A stretch of DNA of 64,000 bases, from contig NZ_JNWV01000006.1 in NCBI RefSeq assembly GCF_000716535.1, positions 186,001-250,000 on the forward strand, in the 5' to 3' direction. The notes under the pieces are model-generated. The model made no database searches and had not been told where the DNA came from. It saw nothing but the letters and a program-made list of their open reading frames with translations. This stretch comes from Streptomyces flaveolus (GTDB taxonomy: Bacteria > Actinomycetota > Actinomycetes > Streptomycetales > Streptomycetaceae). Both the position numbers and the translations under genes were made by a program. This document shows positions 18,407 through 26,999 of this stretch, in pieces (the stretch's first letter is position 1; every line of letters starts with the position of its first letter).

Positions 18407-19318
18407 GTGCTGCCGGACGCCGACGACCTGCCCGAACTGCTCCTCGACCTGGCCGTGCCGCATGAGGACGTCAACGAACTCGTCGCCCAGTGGCGCAGGC
18501 TGACCGGTGACCCGGTCACGCTCCGGCTCCTGGCGGAATGCGTCGAGGAGCTCTTCCGCGAGCCGGAGGACACCGGCCGCACGCCCGTGCTGCCCGACCT
18601 GCTCGCCTCGGCCCCGGCCGATCTGGCGGACACCTTCGCCGTGCACGTCTTCCTCGCCGCGCTCCCGCGCACCCAGGCGTACCACCGGGCCCGCGGCATT
18701 CCCGCCGAGATCTCCAGGCGCACCCTGGCCGACCTGGGCCGTCAGCTCGCCGTGCACCGCAGACGGCACGGCAGGGCCGGGGTGCAGTCGCGGCGCTGGC
18801 TGGTCCGGCACTTCCGCGGCGAGCTGTACCAGCTGGGGCGGCTGCAGTTCGAGCGCGCACGGCTCGGGGACCGCGACGCGCGGGTGGCGGCTCGGACCGG
18901 ACTGGACGCGGCGCCCGGAACGCCCTGCCTGAACCTGCACATCCCCGACTTCCACGGCCCGCTGACCGCGTCCGCCTGTGACCGCTCACTGACGACGGCC
19001 CGTGCGTTCTTCGCCCGGTACTTCCCCGAGGAGCAGCCGGTGGCGGTGCTGTGCCACTCCTGGCTGCTGGACGCGCAGTTGCGGCGGTATCTGCCCCCCG
19101 ACTCCAACATCCTGCGCTTCCAGGAGCGGTTCCGCATCGCCCGCGACGAGGACGAACCGGCCGACACCGAGCCCGTCCAGTTCGTCTTCGGGGACCCGGA
19201 CCTGCCGGTGGCCACGCTGCCCCGCCGGACGTCCGTGGAGCGGGCGGTCGGGGACCATCTGCGGGCGGGCGGCCACTGGTACATCGGGCACGGATGGTTC
19301 CCGTTCCGGACTGCATAG
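18407..19318 (+). CDS. Acyltransferase-like (GNAT C-terminal fold) protein
   Basis: A 303-aa protein of the two-domain actinobacterial family with an N-terminal helical domain (about 1-125) and a C-terminal GNAT-like domain. Recognisable segments are 'CLNLHIPDFHGPLT', 'ARAFFARYFPEEQPVAVLCH', 'DSNILRFQERF' and 'VQFVFGDPDLP'. It is named acyltransferase by fold only and no substrate is known. The GTG at 18407 follows GAAGGGGGGA. It is transcribed away from the DUF6343 gene. Confidence 0.78.
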   Translation: MLPDADDLPELLLDLAVPHEDVNELVAQWRRLTGDPVTLRLLAECVEELFREPEDTGRTPVLPDLLASAPADLADTFAVHVFLAALPRTQAYHRARGIPAEISRRTLADLGRQLAVHRRRHGRAGVQSRRWLVRHFRGELYQLGRLQFERARLGDRDARVAARTGLDAAPGTPCLNLHIPDFHGPLTASACDRSLTTARAFFARYFPEEQPVAVLCHSWLLDAQLRRYLPPDSNILRFQERFRIARDEDEPADTEPVQFVFGDPDLPVATLPRRTSVERAVGDHLRAGGHWYIGHGWFPFRTA

Positions 19319-19380
19319 CTCGAACGGGTGAACTGGGGGAGGGTGGGAACGGGCGTGCGGGGGCGGGCCGTTGTCCGGGC

Positions 19381-20073
19381 ATGAGGATCGAGATGCGTGA
19401 GGGCTACGAGGGCACGGGACCGGGTGCGATCACCCCGGACGGCTGCGCGGTCGAGTTGTACGCGCGACTGCCGGTGGGCGAGGAGCCGGACATCATCGCC
19501 GCGGCGGTACCGGCCGGGGCGCACATCCTGGAACTCGGCTGTGGGGTCGGCCGGATGACCCACCCGCTGCTGGAGCGCGGCTTCACGGTGACGGCGGTGG
19601 ACGAGTCCGCCGACATGCTGGCCAGGGTCCGCGGAGCGCGCACGATACGCAGCTCCATCGAGGACCTCGACCTGGGCGAGAAGTTCGACGTGGTGATGCT
19701 CGCGTCGTTCCTGGTGCACGCCGGCGACGAGGAGGTGCGCAGGGGCCTGCTGCGCACCTGCGCCCGGCATGTGGCCGACGGCGGCTGTGTGCTGATCCAG
19801 CGGGAGGGCCCGAACCATCACACCGACGTGCCCAGGGAGCGGGTCGACCCGAGCGGCTTCACCGTGCGGATCGCCTCGGTGGAGCCGGCCGGGGAGGGGG
19901 TGAACTCGGTCCACGCCGAGTATGTCTTCCCGGACGCGGTCTGGACGCAGACGTTTCTCTCCAGACCTCTGACGAAGGAGCAGTTCGAGTCGGCGCTGGG
20001 GGAAGCGGGACTGGAGGTGGACACGTATCTGACACCGGACGGGATGTGGGTTCGGGCAGTGCCCTCGGCGTGA
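19381..20073 (+). CDS. Class I SAM-dependent methyltransferase
   Basis: 230 aa. SAM-binding motif I 'HILELGCGVGRMTHPLLERG' (about 43-62), acidic loop 'VTAVDESADML', motif 'FDVVMLASFLVH' and 'ADGGCVLIQREGPNHH'. The C-terminal part replaces the usual substrate-binding helices with beta-rich sequence. The target is unknown. The ATG at 19381 is 63 bp after the upstream acyltransferase-like gene, so the two may be co-transcribed. Confidence 0.85.
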   Translation: MRIEMREGYEGTGPGAITPDGCAVELYARLPVGEEPDIIAAAVPAGAHILELGCGVGRMTHPLLERGFTVTAVDESADMLARVRGARTIRSSIEDLDLGEKFDVVMLASFLVHAGDEEVRRGLLRTCARHVADGGCVLIQREGPNHHTDVPRERVDPSGFTVRIASVEPAGEGVNSVHAEYVFPDAVWTQTFLSRPLTKEQFESALGEAGLEVDTYLTPDGMWVRAVPSA

Positions 20074-20227
20074 CCAGCTCGGCTCCTGCGCATGGTCCGT
20101 CCACCGGGGAGCGGATGGCGAGCGTTCCGGGCCGGTGAGGTGTCGTCGATGTCGGTCGATGAGTTCCAGACCACGGGCCGGTCTACCTCGGTGACAGCAA
20201 TCGGGACCGCTTCACCAGGAGAGCCTC

Positions 20228-20686
20228 ATGTCCGAAACCATCGCCCCCGTCAGCTCCACGACGACGAAGCCCGCCGTGGTCGCCGACGGCGCGCTCACCG
20301 GCCGGGCGCGCGGAGCCCGGGTCGCCCTGCGTGTGGTGCAGGTGCTGCTCGCGCTGTTCTACGGCATCGCGAGCGCCCTGCCCAAACTCATGGCACACCC
20401 CACGGCCGTCGAGTCCTTCGACAGGATCGGCTGGGGCAGCGGGGCCATGTACACCATCGGTGCACTCGAACTCGCCGGAGCGATCGCGCTGTTGCTCCCG
20501 GTGCTGCAGTCCGTGGCGGCGATCGCCCTCAGTGCGCTCATGGTGGGGGCGTTCATCGTCCAGGTCACCGCATTCGACGGCCAGAACGCGGCGACCCCGC
20601 TGATCCTGATCGTCCCCCTCGCCCTGATCGCCTGGACCCGCCGAGCACACAACGGGGAACTGCTGCGGCTGCTGGGCCGACGGTGA
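20228..20686 (+). CDS. DoxX family membrane protein
   Basis: 152 aa with four predicted transmembrane helices (about 32-50, 68-90, 95-112 and 120-137) and the DoxX-like 'FYGIASALPKLMAHP' loop after the first helix. Proteins of this family are small quinone-linked or redox membrane subunits; the partner is not evident here. The ATG follows AGGAGAG. A GC-rich hairpin (GGTGCCGCCGGCGGCGGTGCC) follows the stop and may terminate transcription. Confidence 0.82.
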   Translation: MSETIAPVSSTTTKPAVVADGALTGRARGARVALRVVQVLLALFYGIASALPKLMAHPTAVESFDRIGWGSGAMYTIGALELAGAIALLLPVLQSVAAIALSALMVGAFIVQVTAFDGQNAATPLILIVPLALIAWTRRAHNGELLRLLGRR

Positions 20687-20885
20687 CGGGGGTGCCGCCG
20701 GCGGCGGTGCCGGCGCCGGGATAAGGGGTCTGGGGTGGGGCAGTCTCGTCAGCCGGCCGGCCGGGTGGGAGGGGCGCGGTCTCGGTGGCTCAGTGTCTGG
20801 GGTGGGTGCGGTCTTGTGGGTCGGCGGGGTGGTGCGGGTGTGGTCGCGTCAGCCCGAGGCGTGGGGCGGGTACCGTCTCGGCAGC

Positions 20886-21617
20886 TCAGCGCCCGCGCGA
20901 CCGTCCTCCCGAGTTGCCGGAGCCCCCCGAGCCGCCTGAGCCCCCCGAGCCGCCGGAGGTCCCGCGTCCACCGGAGCCGCCGCGGCCGCCCGAAGTACCG
21001 GAGCCATCGCGTCTGCCACGGCCGCCGGACCCGCCAGGTCCGCCGGGGCCGCCCAGCTCGGTCAAGCCGGGGAAGCCCGCGGGGATGGCCGGGCCGCTGA
21101 GGCCGCGGAGACGTTCCAGTTCGCGGCGGTCCCGCTTGGTGGGTCGGCCGGTGCCGCGGTCGCGGAGGCCGACGGGGGCGACGGCCTGGCGGGGCGGAGG
21201 CGGAGGGGAGTTGTCGATGAAGCACTGGGCGGCCACGGGTGCGCCCACCCGCTTGCGGATCAGACGCTTGACGATCACGACCCGTTCCCGGCCCTCGTGC
21301 CGCAGTCGTACCTCGTCGCCGACGCGCACGGAGTAGGCGGGCTTCACCCGCTCGCCGTTCACGTGCACATGCCCGCCCCGGCAGGCGGCGGCGCCGAGGG
21401 AGCGGGTCTTGATCAGGCGGACGGCCCAGATCCAGCTGTCGATGCGGACGGTCTCGCCGTTGGCGGGTCCGGCGGCCTCGGCTGCGGCCACGGCAGCGGC
21501 GATCTTGGGATCGAGTGGTTGGTCGGCGGGGGCGGGGGCGGGGGTGGTTGCCCCCGGCTCGCCGGTTCCCTCGACGGTCCCACGGTCCACGTTCTCGTCC
21601 GCGTCATCGGTAGCCAT
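20886..21617 (-). CDS. S4-domain RNA-binding protein with Gly/Arg-rich (RGG) tail
   Basis: 243 aa. An Ala/Pro-rich N-terminus (1-50) precedes an S4 domain (about 58-110: 'VRIDSWIWAVRLIKTRSLGA', 'GHVHVNGERVKPAYSVRVGD'), the fold of heat-shock RNA-binding protein Hsp15/RqcP. A conserved stretch 'RGTGRPTKRDRRELERLRG' follows. The last 60 residues are almost only Gly, Ser, Arg and Pro, with repeated S-G-G and R-G-x units, a disordered RGG-type tail. By analogy to RqcP/Hsp15 it may act on stalled 50S-nascent chain complexes (inference). TAAGGT ends 6 bp before the ATG, so the mRNA is probably leaderless. Confidence 0.85.
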   Translation of the reverse strand: MATDDADENVDRGTVEGTGEPGATTPAPAPADQPLDPKIAAAVAAAEAAGPANGETVRIDSWIWAVRLIKTRSLGAAACRGGHVHVNGERVKPAYSVRVGDEVRLRHEGRERVVIVKRLIRKRVGAPVAAQCFIDNSPPPPPRQAVAPVGLRDRGTGRPTKRDRRELERLRGLSGPAIPAGFPGLTELGGPGGPGGSGGRGRRDGSGTSGGRGGSGGRGTSGGSGGSGGSGGSGNSGGRSRGR

Positions 21618-22052
21618 GCACCGACCTTAACGCTCCGGGCGCGCGGACCCGGAAGCGTTTTCCCGCACCCACGGCGGGCACCCCGGGCACCCCGCACCCC
21701 GCGGCTCACCAGCGGAGCCGAGCCGGTACGGGCGGGGCCGCGTTGCCGGTGCCGGACCGGCTGCTGACCAGGCCCCGGGTCCCGTCCTGGTCAGCGCTGG
21801 GACGGCCCACGTACGTGGTCATGGCCGGTGGCGGACAGACGGCCCGCCTCGCGCCCGGGCCCGCCCTGCGCAAGACTCCCCACGGCCGGCTGGCCCCGGT
21901 CATCGGCCCCGGTGTCAGCGCCGGTGTCGGCGCCGGTTTCGGCCCCGCACCCCAGCCCTCCGTCACCCCACCCTCAGCCCTCCGTCACCCCACCCCCAGC
22001 CCTCCCTTGCCCCACCCCCGGCCGACGGCCTCCCAGGGCATACCGTGGCCGT
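21618..22052 (+). other. 435-bp intergenic region with a 22-bp triple repeat
   Basis: No supportable gene. It contains three near-identical 22-bp units at 21953-21974, 21975-21996 and 21997-22018 (core CAGCCCTCCGTCACCCCACC), preceded by a CCGGTGTCGGCGCCGG palindromic tract (about 21910-21945). TACCGT (22041-22046) ends 6 bp before the uracil-DNA glycosylase ATG and is a candidate leaderless -10 element. Confidence 0.55.
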
Positions 22053-22748
22053 ATGGACGACAGCAGCGCCCTCGCCCGGCTCGACCGGCGCGTCGCCGGC
22101 TGCCGGGCGTGCCCCCGGCTGGTCGGATGGCGTGAGGAGGTGGCTCGTACCAAGCGGGCTTCGTTCGCCGACTGGACGTACTGGGGGCGGCCGGTGCCCG
22201 GGTTCGGGCCGGCCGACGCACGGCTGGCGATCATCGGGCTGGCCCCGGCCGCGCACGGCGGCAACCGCACCGGCCGTATGTTCACCGGGGACCGTTCGGG
22301 AGACGTGCTGTACCAGGCGCTGTACGACGTGGGGCTCGCCTCGCAGCCCACCTCGGTCAGCGCCGACGACGGGCTTGAGCTGTACGGCACGCGGGTCACG
22401 GCGCCCGTGCACTGCGCGCCGCCCGCCAACAAGCCGACCCCGGGGGAGCGCGACACCTGCCGCCCCTGGCTGGTCCAGGAGCTGACGCTGCTCCGGCCGA
22501 CCCTGCGGGCCGTGGTCGTGCTCGGCGCCTTCGGCTGGCAGGCCGCGCTGCCCGCGTTCGCGGAGGCGGGCTGGACCGTGCCCCGCCCCCGCCCGGCCTT
22601 CGCGCACGGCACCCGGGTCGCGCTCGACGGCCTGGACCTCTTCGGCTGCTTCCATGTCAGCCAGCGCAACACCTTCACCGGCCGGCTCACCGCCGACATG
22701 CTCCGTGAGGTGCTGCGCACGGCGGCGGAGGCGGCCGGGCTGCCGTAG
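22053..22748 (+). CDS. Uracil-DNA glycosylase, family 5 (UdgB-like)
   Basis: 231 aa. It removes uracil and some other deaminated bases from DNA, starting base-excision repair. Seen: the iron-sulphur cysteine motif C-R-A-C near residue 18, the active-site strand 'LAIIGLAPAAHGGNRTGRMF', 'HCAPPANKPTPGERDTCRPW' carrying further cluster cysteines, and the catalytic-loop 'GCFHVSQRNTFTGRL'. The alanine-rich G-L-A-P-A-A-H-G motif in place of G-(E/Q)-A-P-G is the family 5 pattern, known for activity on deaminated purines. The ATG at 22053 is preferred over upstream in-frame codons lying in repeats. Confidence 0.9.
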   Translation: MDDSSALARLDRRVAGCRACPRLVGWREEVARTKRASFADWTYWGRPVPGFGPADARLAIIGLAPAAHGGNRTGRMFTGDRSGDVLYQALYDVGLASQPTSVSADDGLELYGTRVTAPVHCAPPANKPTPGERDTCRPWLVQELTLLRPTLRAVVVLGAFGWQAALPAFAEAGWTVPRPRPAFAHGTRVALDGLDLFGCFHVSQRNTFTGRLTADMLREVLRTAAEAAGLP

Positions 22749-22773
22749 GGCAGCTCGCGGACGCGGGCGTGCC

Positions 22774-23481
22774 TCAGCCGGCGTCCGCCTCGGCGCCGGC
22801 GGCGTCCGCCGGGTCCGGTCCGAAGAGGTGCCGTACCGTCGAGCGGTAGTTGGCGCGGACGTGGCCGAGGGCGTGGGTGCGGGCGCGGTCGGGGTCGCCG
22901 GAGGCGATGGCGTCGTACAACTCGCGGTGTTCGGTGAGGAGTTGAGGCCACTCCTCGTTCCGCCGGGTGAGCCAGCGCAGTCGGCCGTCGACCGGTTCCA
23001 TGACGGAGATCAGCAGGCTGTTGCCGGCCATGGCGAGGACGCGGTCGTGGAAGCGTGTGTTGATGTCCGTGATCGCCTCGGCGTCGTCCTCCTTCGTCGC
23101 CCGGGCCGCCTGGTCGAGCAGGTCCCGCAGTTCGGCCAGTGCCTCGGGGGTCGCCCGGGACGCCGCGAGACCGGCCGCGTAGACCTCCAACGCCTCGCGC
23201 AGTTCGAACAGTTCGCGGACGTCGGCGGGGGTGAGCCGGCGTACGACCGTGCGGCGGGCCGACTCGAAGAGGACGAACCCCTCGGCGACCAGGGCGCGGA
23301 TCGCTTCCCGCACCGGTACCCGCGAGACGCCGAACCGCTCGGCCAGTTCCCGCTCGACGAGCCGGTCACCGGGGCCGAGGCGCCCGGAGATGATGTCCTC
23401 CCGCAGGCTCGCCAGGACGCGTTCGCGTACCGCGCCCAGGGGTTCGGTCTTCGCCCTTCCGGGGCTCGTCGTCGGGGTCAT
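22774..23481 (-). CDS. GntR-family (FadR/FCD) transcriptional regulator
   Basis: 235 aa: winged helix-turn-helix (about 18-82: 'DIISGRLGPGDRLVERELAE', 'GVSRVPVREAIRALVAEGFV') and an FCD ligand-binding domain (about 95-220) with metal-binding His candidates in 'TRFHDRVLAMAGN', 'EHRELYDAI' and 'HVRANYR'. It is divergent from an NCS1 permease and racemase-like gene, which it probably represses in response to a nucleobase or hydantoin-type compound (inference). The perfect palindrome at 23573-23588 in the shared gap is the likely operator. Confidence 0.9.
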   Translation of the reverse strand: MTPTTSPGRAKTEPLGAVRERVLASLREDIISGRLGPGDRLVERELAERFGVSRVPVREAIRALVAEGFVLFESARRTVVRRLTPADVRELFELREALEVYAAGLAASRATPEALAELRDLLDQAARATKEDDAEAITDINTRFHDRVLAMAGNSLLISVMEPVDGRLRWLTRRNEEWPQLLTEHRELYDAIASGDPDRARTHALGHVRANYRSTVRHLFGPDPADAAGAEADAG

Positions 23482-23572
23482 GGGCCCATCTTCGCCGAAA
23501 CCGGAGGACTTTTACGGGGCCGTAACGGCAACGACATCGGTCCGGACGCTTGACGGCGGGACCATGACGGCA

Positions 23573-23588
23573 GTTTGGTATACCAAAC
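23573..23588. promoter_or_regulatory. Palindromic operator for the GntR/FCD regulator
   Basis: GTTTGGTATACCAAAC is a perfect 16-bp palindrome with the TGGTATACCA core typical of FCD-type GntR regulators. It lies between the regulator and the NCS1 permease, 60 bp before the permease GTG and 18 bp after a TTGACG -35-like element (23550-23555). It is therefore placed to block permease transcription. Confidence 0.8.
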
Positions 23589-23648
23589 GCGCTCGCCCGG
23601 CACTCAAGGAGAGCCGCCGTCCTCCGTCCCCTCGTCCATGGAGGTCCC

Positions 23649-25106
23649 GTGTCCCTGGCCGACCGCGCCGCAGCCACCGGCGCTCCCGCGTTCGTCCCCG
23701 ATCCCCGCCTCGTCAACGAGGACCTCGCCCCCGCGAAGCAGCGGAACTGGAAGGTCTTCGACCTGTTCGCCATGTGGATGTCCGACGTCCACAACCTCGG
23801 CAACTACACCTTCGCCGCCGGCCTGCTGGTCCTCGGCATGAACGTCTGGCAGGTCTTCACCGCCCTCCTCGTCGGCTTCGTGCTGATCTACGCCGGCATG
23901 AACCGGATGGGCCGGATCGGCCAGCGGCACGGCGTGCCGTTCCCGGTGGTCAGCCGCATCAGCTTCGGCGTCTGGGGTGCCAACGTCCCGGCGCTGATCC
24001 GGGCCGTGATCGCCATCATGTGGTACGGCATCCAGACCTATCTGGCCTCCGTCGCCGTCAACGTGATGCTGCTGGCGGCCTGGCCGGACCTGGAGTCGCT
24101 GACGCACCACTCCTTCCTCGGCCTGGACGCGCTCGGCTGGCTCTCCTTCGTCTCGCTCTGGCTCCTCCAGGCGCTGATCATCAGCCGGGGCATGGAGTCG
24201 GTGCGGAAGTTCCAGGACTTCTGCGGTCCGGCGATCTGGCTGGTGATGATCGCGCTGGCGCTGTGGGTCCTGGCCAAGGCCCACTGGAGCATCTCGCTGA
24301 CCTCCACCCCGCACCCGGTCTCCGTCGGCGAGCAGTGGCGCCAGTGGTTCGGGGCGATCGGGCTCATCCTCGCCACCTACGGCACGCTGATGCTCAACTT
24401 CTGCGACTTCTCCCGCTTCGCGCCCGACGACCGGACCGTCCGGCGCGGCAACTTCTGGGGACTGCCGATCAACTCCACCGCGTTCGTGGTGGTCTCGGTG
24501 ATCGTCACGGCGGGCTCGCTGGAGGCCTTCGGGCAGGCCATCACCGACCCGGCCGAGCTGGTCGCCAAGGTGGGCAACACCTGGGTGCTCGTCATCGGAG
24601 CCCTGACCTTCGCCATCGCCACCATGGGCGTCAACATCGTGGCCAACTTCGTCTCACCGGCGTACGACCTCGCCAACGTCTGGCCGCAGAAGATCACCTT
24701 CAAGGTCGGCGGCATGATCAGCACGGTGGCGGCCCTGGTGGTCACCCCCTGGAACCTCTTCTCCAACCCGACCGTCGTCAACTACTTCCTCGGCGGACTC
24801 GGCGCCTTCCTGGGCCCGCTGTTCGGCGTGATCATGGTCGACTACTACTGGGTCAAGCGCGGCCGGATCGACGTCGACGCGCTGTTCGACGCCCGGCCCG
24901 GCGCGGCGTACCACTACCGCAAGGGGGTCAACCCCAAGGCGCTGTGGGCGTTCCTGCCGGCCGCCGCGGTCGCGGCCGTCCTCGCCCTCCTGCACAGCTT
25001 CAGTGACGTCTCCCCCTACTCCTGGTTCATCGGCACGGCCCTCGCCGCCGGCGTGTACGCGGCGCTGTGCCGCCGGGAACGCGCGGCGGCGGGGCAGGAG
25101 GGCTGA
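23649..25106 (+). CDS. NCS1-family nucleobase/hydantoin:cation symporter
   Basis: 485 aa, about 12 transmembrane helices, of the nucleobase:cation symporter-1 family that imports cytosine, uracil, allantoin or hydantoins. The family start 'NEDLAPAKQRNWKVFDLFAMWMSDVHN' holds the helix 1 substrate-site region; 'FGVWGANVPALIRAVIAIMWYGIQTY' (helix 3) and 'NFCDFSRFAP' follow. The GTG at 23649 is preceded by GGAGG at 6 bp. With the following racemase-like enzyme it suggests uptake and processing of allantoin, hydantoin or a related ring. Confidence 0.92.
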   Translation: MSLADRAAATGAPAFVPDPRLVNEDLAPAKQRNWKVFDLFAMWMSDVHNLGNYTFAAGLLVLGMNVWQVFTALLVGFVLIYAGMNRMGRIGQRHGVPFPVVSRISFGVWGANVPALIRAVIAIMWYGIQTYLASVAVNVMLLAAWPDLESLTHHSFLGLDALGWLSFVSLWLLQALIISRGMESVRKFQDFCGPAIWLVMIALALWVLAKAHWSISLTSTPHPVSVGEQWRQWFGAIGLILATYGTLMLNFCDFSRFAPDDRTVRRGNFWGLPINSTAFVVVSVIVTAGSLEAFGQAITDPAELVAKVGNTWVLVIGALTFAIATMGVNIVANFVSPAYDLANVWPQKITFKVGGMISTVAALVVTPWNLFSNPTVVNYFLGGLGAFLGPLFGVIMVDYYWVKRGRIDVDALFDARPGAAYHYRKGVNPKALWAFLPAAAVAAVLALLHSFSDVSPYSWFIGTALAAGVYAALCRRERAAAGQEG

Positions 25107-25110
25107 GGAC

Positions 25111-25833
25111 GTGCGGATCATCGTCACCAACTGCAACACCACGCGGGAGATGACGGAGGAGATCGTCCGGGGTGCCCGTGCCGCGGCCGGGCCGGGTACC
25201 ACCGTGGCCGGGCTGACCCCCACCTGGGGCCCCGAGTCCGCCGAGGGCTGGCTGGACAGCTACCTGTCCGCCGCGGCCGTCCTCGACGCGCTGCGGACGT
25301 ACGACGGTCCCGCCTACGACGCGGTCGTGCTGGCCGGGTTCGGGGAGCACGGGCGGGAGGGCGCGAGGGAGCTGGTGGACGTACCGGTGGTGGACATCAC
25401 CGAGGCCGCGGCCCACCTCGCCTGTCTCCTCGGGCGTCGCTACGGCGTCGTCACCACCCTCGACCGGTCCTGCGGCCAGATCGAGGACAGCCTGGAGACG
25501 GCGGGCGTGGCCCGCAACTGCGCCGCCGTCGTCGGCACCGGCCTCGGCGTGCTCGACCTCGCCCAGGACCCGGCCCGCACGGAGTCGGCGTTCCTGGCCG
25601 CCGCCGAACGCGCCCGGGAGGCCGGCGCCGAGGTCCTGGTCCTGGGCTGCGCCGGGATGACGGGGCTGCAACGGGCGGTGGGGGAGAAGCTCGGGCTGCC
25701 GGTGGTCGACGGCGTCGGGGCGGCGGTCAGACTCGCGGAGTCGCTGGTGGGGCTGGGACTGACGACGAGCCGGGCGGGCGGCTATGCGCGGCCGTTGCCG
25801 AAGGGCAGGGTGTGGGGGCGGCCGGCGGGGTGA
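25111..25833 (+). CDS. Asp/Glu/hydantoin racemase-family protein lacking the first catalytic cysteine
   Basis: 240 aa, starting 4 bp after the permease stop, hence translationally linked. The family begins 'RIIVTNCNTTREMTEEI', and the second catalytic region 'VLVLGCAGMTGL' keeps its Cys (about 175). At the first site, hydantoin racemases usually have a Cys in an (A)-C-F-x-D/E-x-G motif; here it reads L-A-G-F-G-E-H-G. Two-base racemization may thus be lost or replaced by one-Cys chemistry as in arylmalonate decarboxylase (inference). The tail is basic and Gly-rich. Confidence 0.8.
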   Translation: MRIIVTNCNTTREMTEEIVRGARAAAGPGTTVAGLTPTWGPESAEGWLDSYLSAAAVLDALRTYDGPAYDAVVLAGFGEHGREGARELVDVPVVDITEAAAHLACLLGRRYGVVTTLDRSCGQIEDSLETAGVARNCAAVVGTGLGVLDLAQDPARTESAFLAAAERAREAGAEVLVLGCAGMTGLQRAVGEKLGLPVVDGVGAAVRLAESLVGLGLTTSRAGGYARPLPKGRVWGRPAG

Positions 25834-25935
25834 ACCGGCATCCACGGTTCCCGGGGCGCCGGGCACCGGACGTGACCGTCACGGAGACCGGGCGCAACGC
25901 CGGGGAACAGGGAAAGGGGGACGGGAGCGCGAACG

Positions 25936-26391
25936 TCACGGACGCCAGACGTACCGGACGTCCGGTTCCCGCTCCTCGTTCCCGCTGCCGTCCGTGTACT
26001 CGGCGGCGACGAAACCGTGCCGCTCGTAGAAGCGGTGGGCGGGCTTGTTGACCTGGAAGGTCCACAGGCTGAGGCCCCGGGGACCGCGTTCCTTGGCCAG
26101 CGCGACGAACCGGTCCCCGATGCCCCGCCCCCGCCACTGCGGGTCCAGGTACAGCTGGGACAGCGACTCCCCGTCCAGGACCATCAGGCCGACCACCCCG
26201 GCCCCGGCCGCCTCGGCCACCCAGGTCTCCCGCAACGGCACCACGACATCCCGGATGTAGTCCCGGACCTCGTCGTCGGTGTGCGGCCGGACGACCGTCG
26301 GCAGCGCGGCGTCGAAGGAGCGCAGATAGACGTCGGCGACGGCGCGGGCGTCCGCCGCGACGGCGCGGCGCAGTACGACCGATTCCGTCAC
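25936..26391 (-). CDS. GNAT family N-acetyltransferase
   Basis: 151 aa. The acetyl-CoA-binding motif A 'LSQLYLDPQWRGRGIGDRFV' (about 79-98; Q/R-x-x-G-x-G/A) and motif B 'FYERHGFVAAEYTDG' are clear. The substrate is unknown. The GTG start (26391) overlaps the stop of the upstream RidA-type gene as GTGA, indicating translational coupling. Confidence 0.88.
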   Translation of the reverse strand: MTESVVLRRAVAADARAVADVYLRSFDAALPTVVRPHTDDEVRDYIRDVVVPLRETWVAEAAGAGVVGLMVLDGESLSQLYLDPQWRGRGIGDRFVALAKERGPRGLSLWTFQVNKPAHRFYERHGFVAAEYTDGSGNEEREPDVRYVWRP

Positions 26392-26807
26392 CGGTCGTCT
26401 CCCGTCCGCTCCGGCACCACGGCGGTGGCCGTGATCTCCACCAACTGACCGGTGTAGCCGAGGCAGGCGACGCCGAGCAGGGTGGAGGAGTGCGGGCCCG
26501 TGCTCAGCCCCGAGGACTCCACCACCTCCCACACCGCGGACAGCACCGAGGGCTCACTGCTCACGACGTACACGTCCGTCGACAGCACGTGCTCCAAGTC
26601 GCTTCCGACGACACGGAGTTGTTCCCGCAGGTTGGCGATCACCCGCTCGGCCTGCCGTACGGGGTCGCCGGGGCCGACGATCTCTCCCCGCTCGTCGAGC
26701 GGCACGGACCCGGCGAGGAACGCGAGCTTCGTGCCGGCCTCGACGACGGAGGCGTGGGAGTAGGTGGGCGGAGGGAAGAGGGCGGGGGCGGTGACGCGCC
26801 GGATCAC
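26388..26807 (-). CDS. RidA/YjgF-family protein
   Basis: 139 aa of the RidA fold, which hydrolyses reactive enamine/imine intermediates or serves related roles. Visible: 'AFLAGSVPLDERGEIVGPGD', 'QAERVIANLREQL', 'VLSTDVYVVSSEP' and 'TLLGVACLGYTGQLVEITAT'. The usual RidA Arg near the end (R in 'P-R-x-x-x-E') is not obvious ('ACLGYTGQLVEI'), so imine deaminase activity is uncertain. The GTG at 26807 gives the usual N-terminus after GAGGAG. Coupled by 4-bp overlap to the GNAT gene downstream. Confidence 0.85.
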   Translation of the reverse strand: MIRRVTAPALFPPPTYSHASVVEAGTKLAFLAGSVPLDERGEIVGPGDPVRQAERVIANLREQLRVVGSDLEHVLSTDVYVVSSEPSVLSAVWEVVESSGLSTGPHSSTLLGVACLGYTGQLVEITATAVVPERTGDDR

Positions 26808-26999
26808 GGAAATCGGCTCCTCGGACGGCGGTGAACGACAACGGTCGGCGGGCAACTTTCCGATGATCGGACCTCCTGGGCCCCGCCCGCATCCCAATTA
26901 CGCGGGCGCCCAGGCACCTTCACCCGTGCTCGCCGGAATTCGCCGTGCTCGCCGGAATTCCAGGGGCGGACTTCGGTGTGGCTGCGCCAGGCTGAGGGC

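Noticed and set aside
21706..21966. Possible 86-aa minus-strand protein beside the uracil glycosylase
   Set aside because: Pro/Ala/Gly-rich composition with no RBS and no conserved pattern; it lies in repeat-like sequence.
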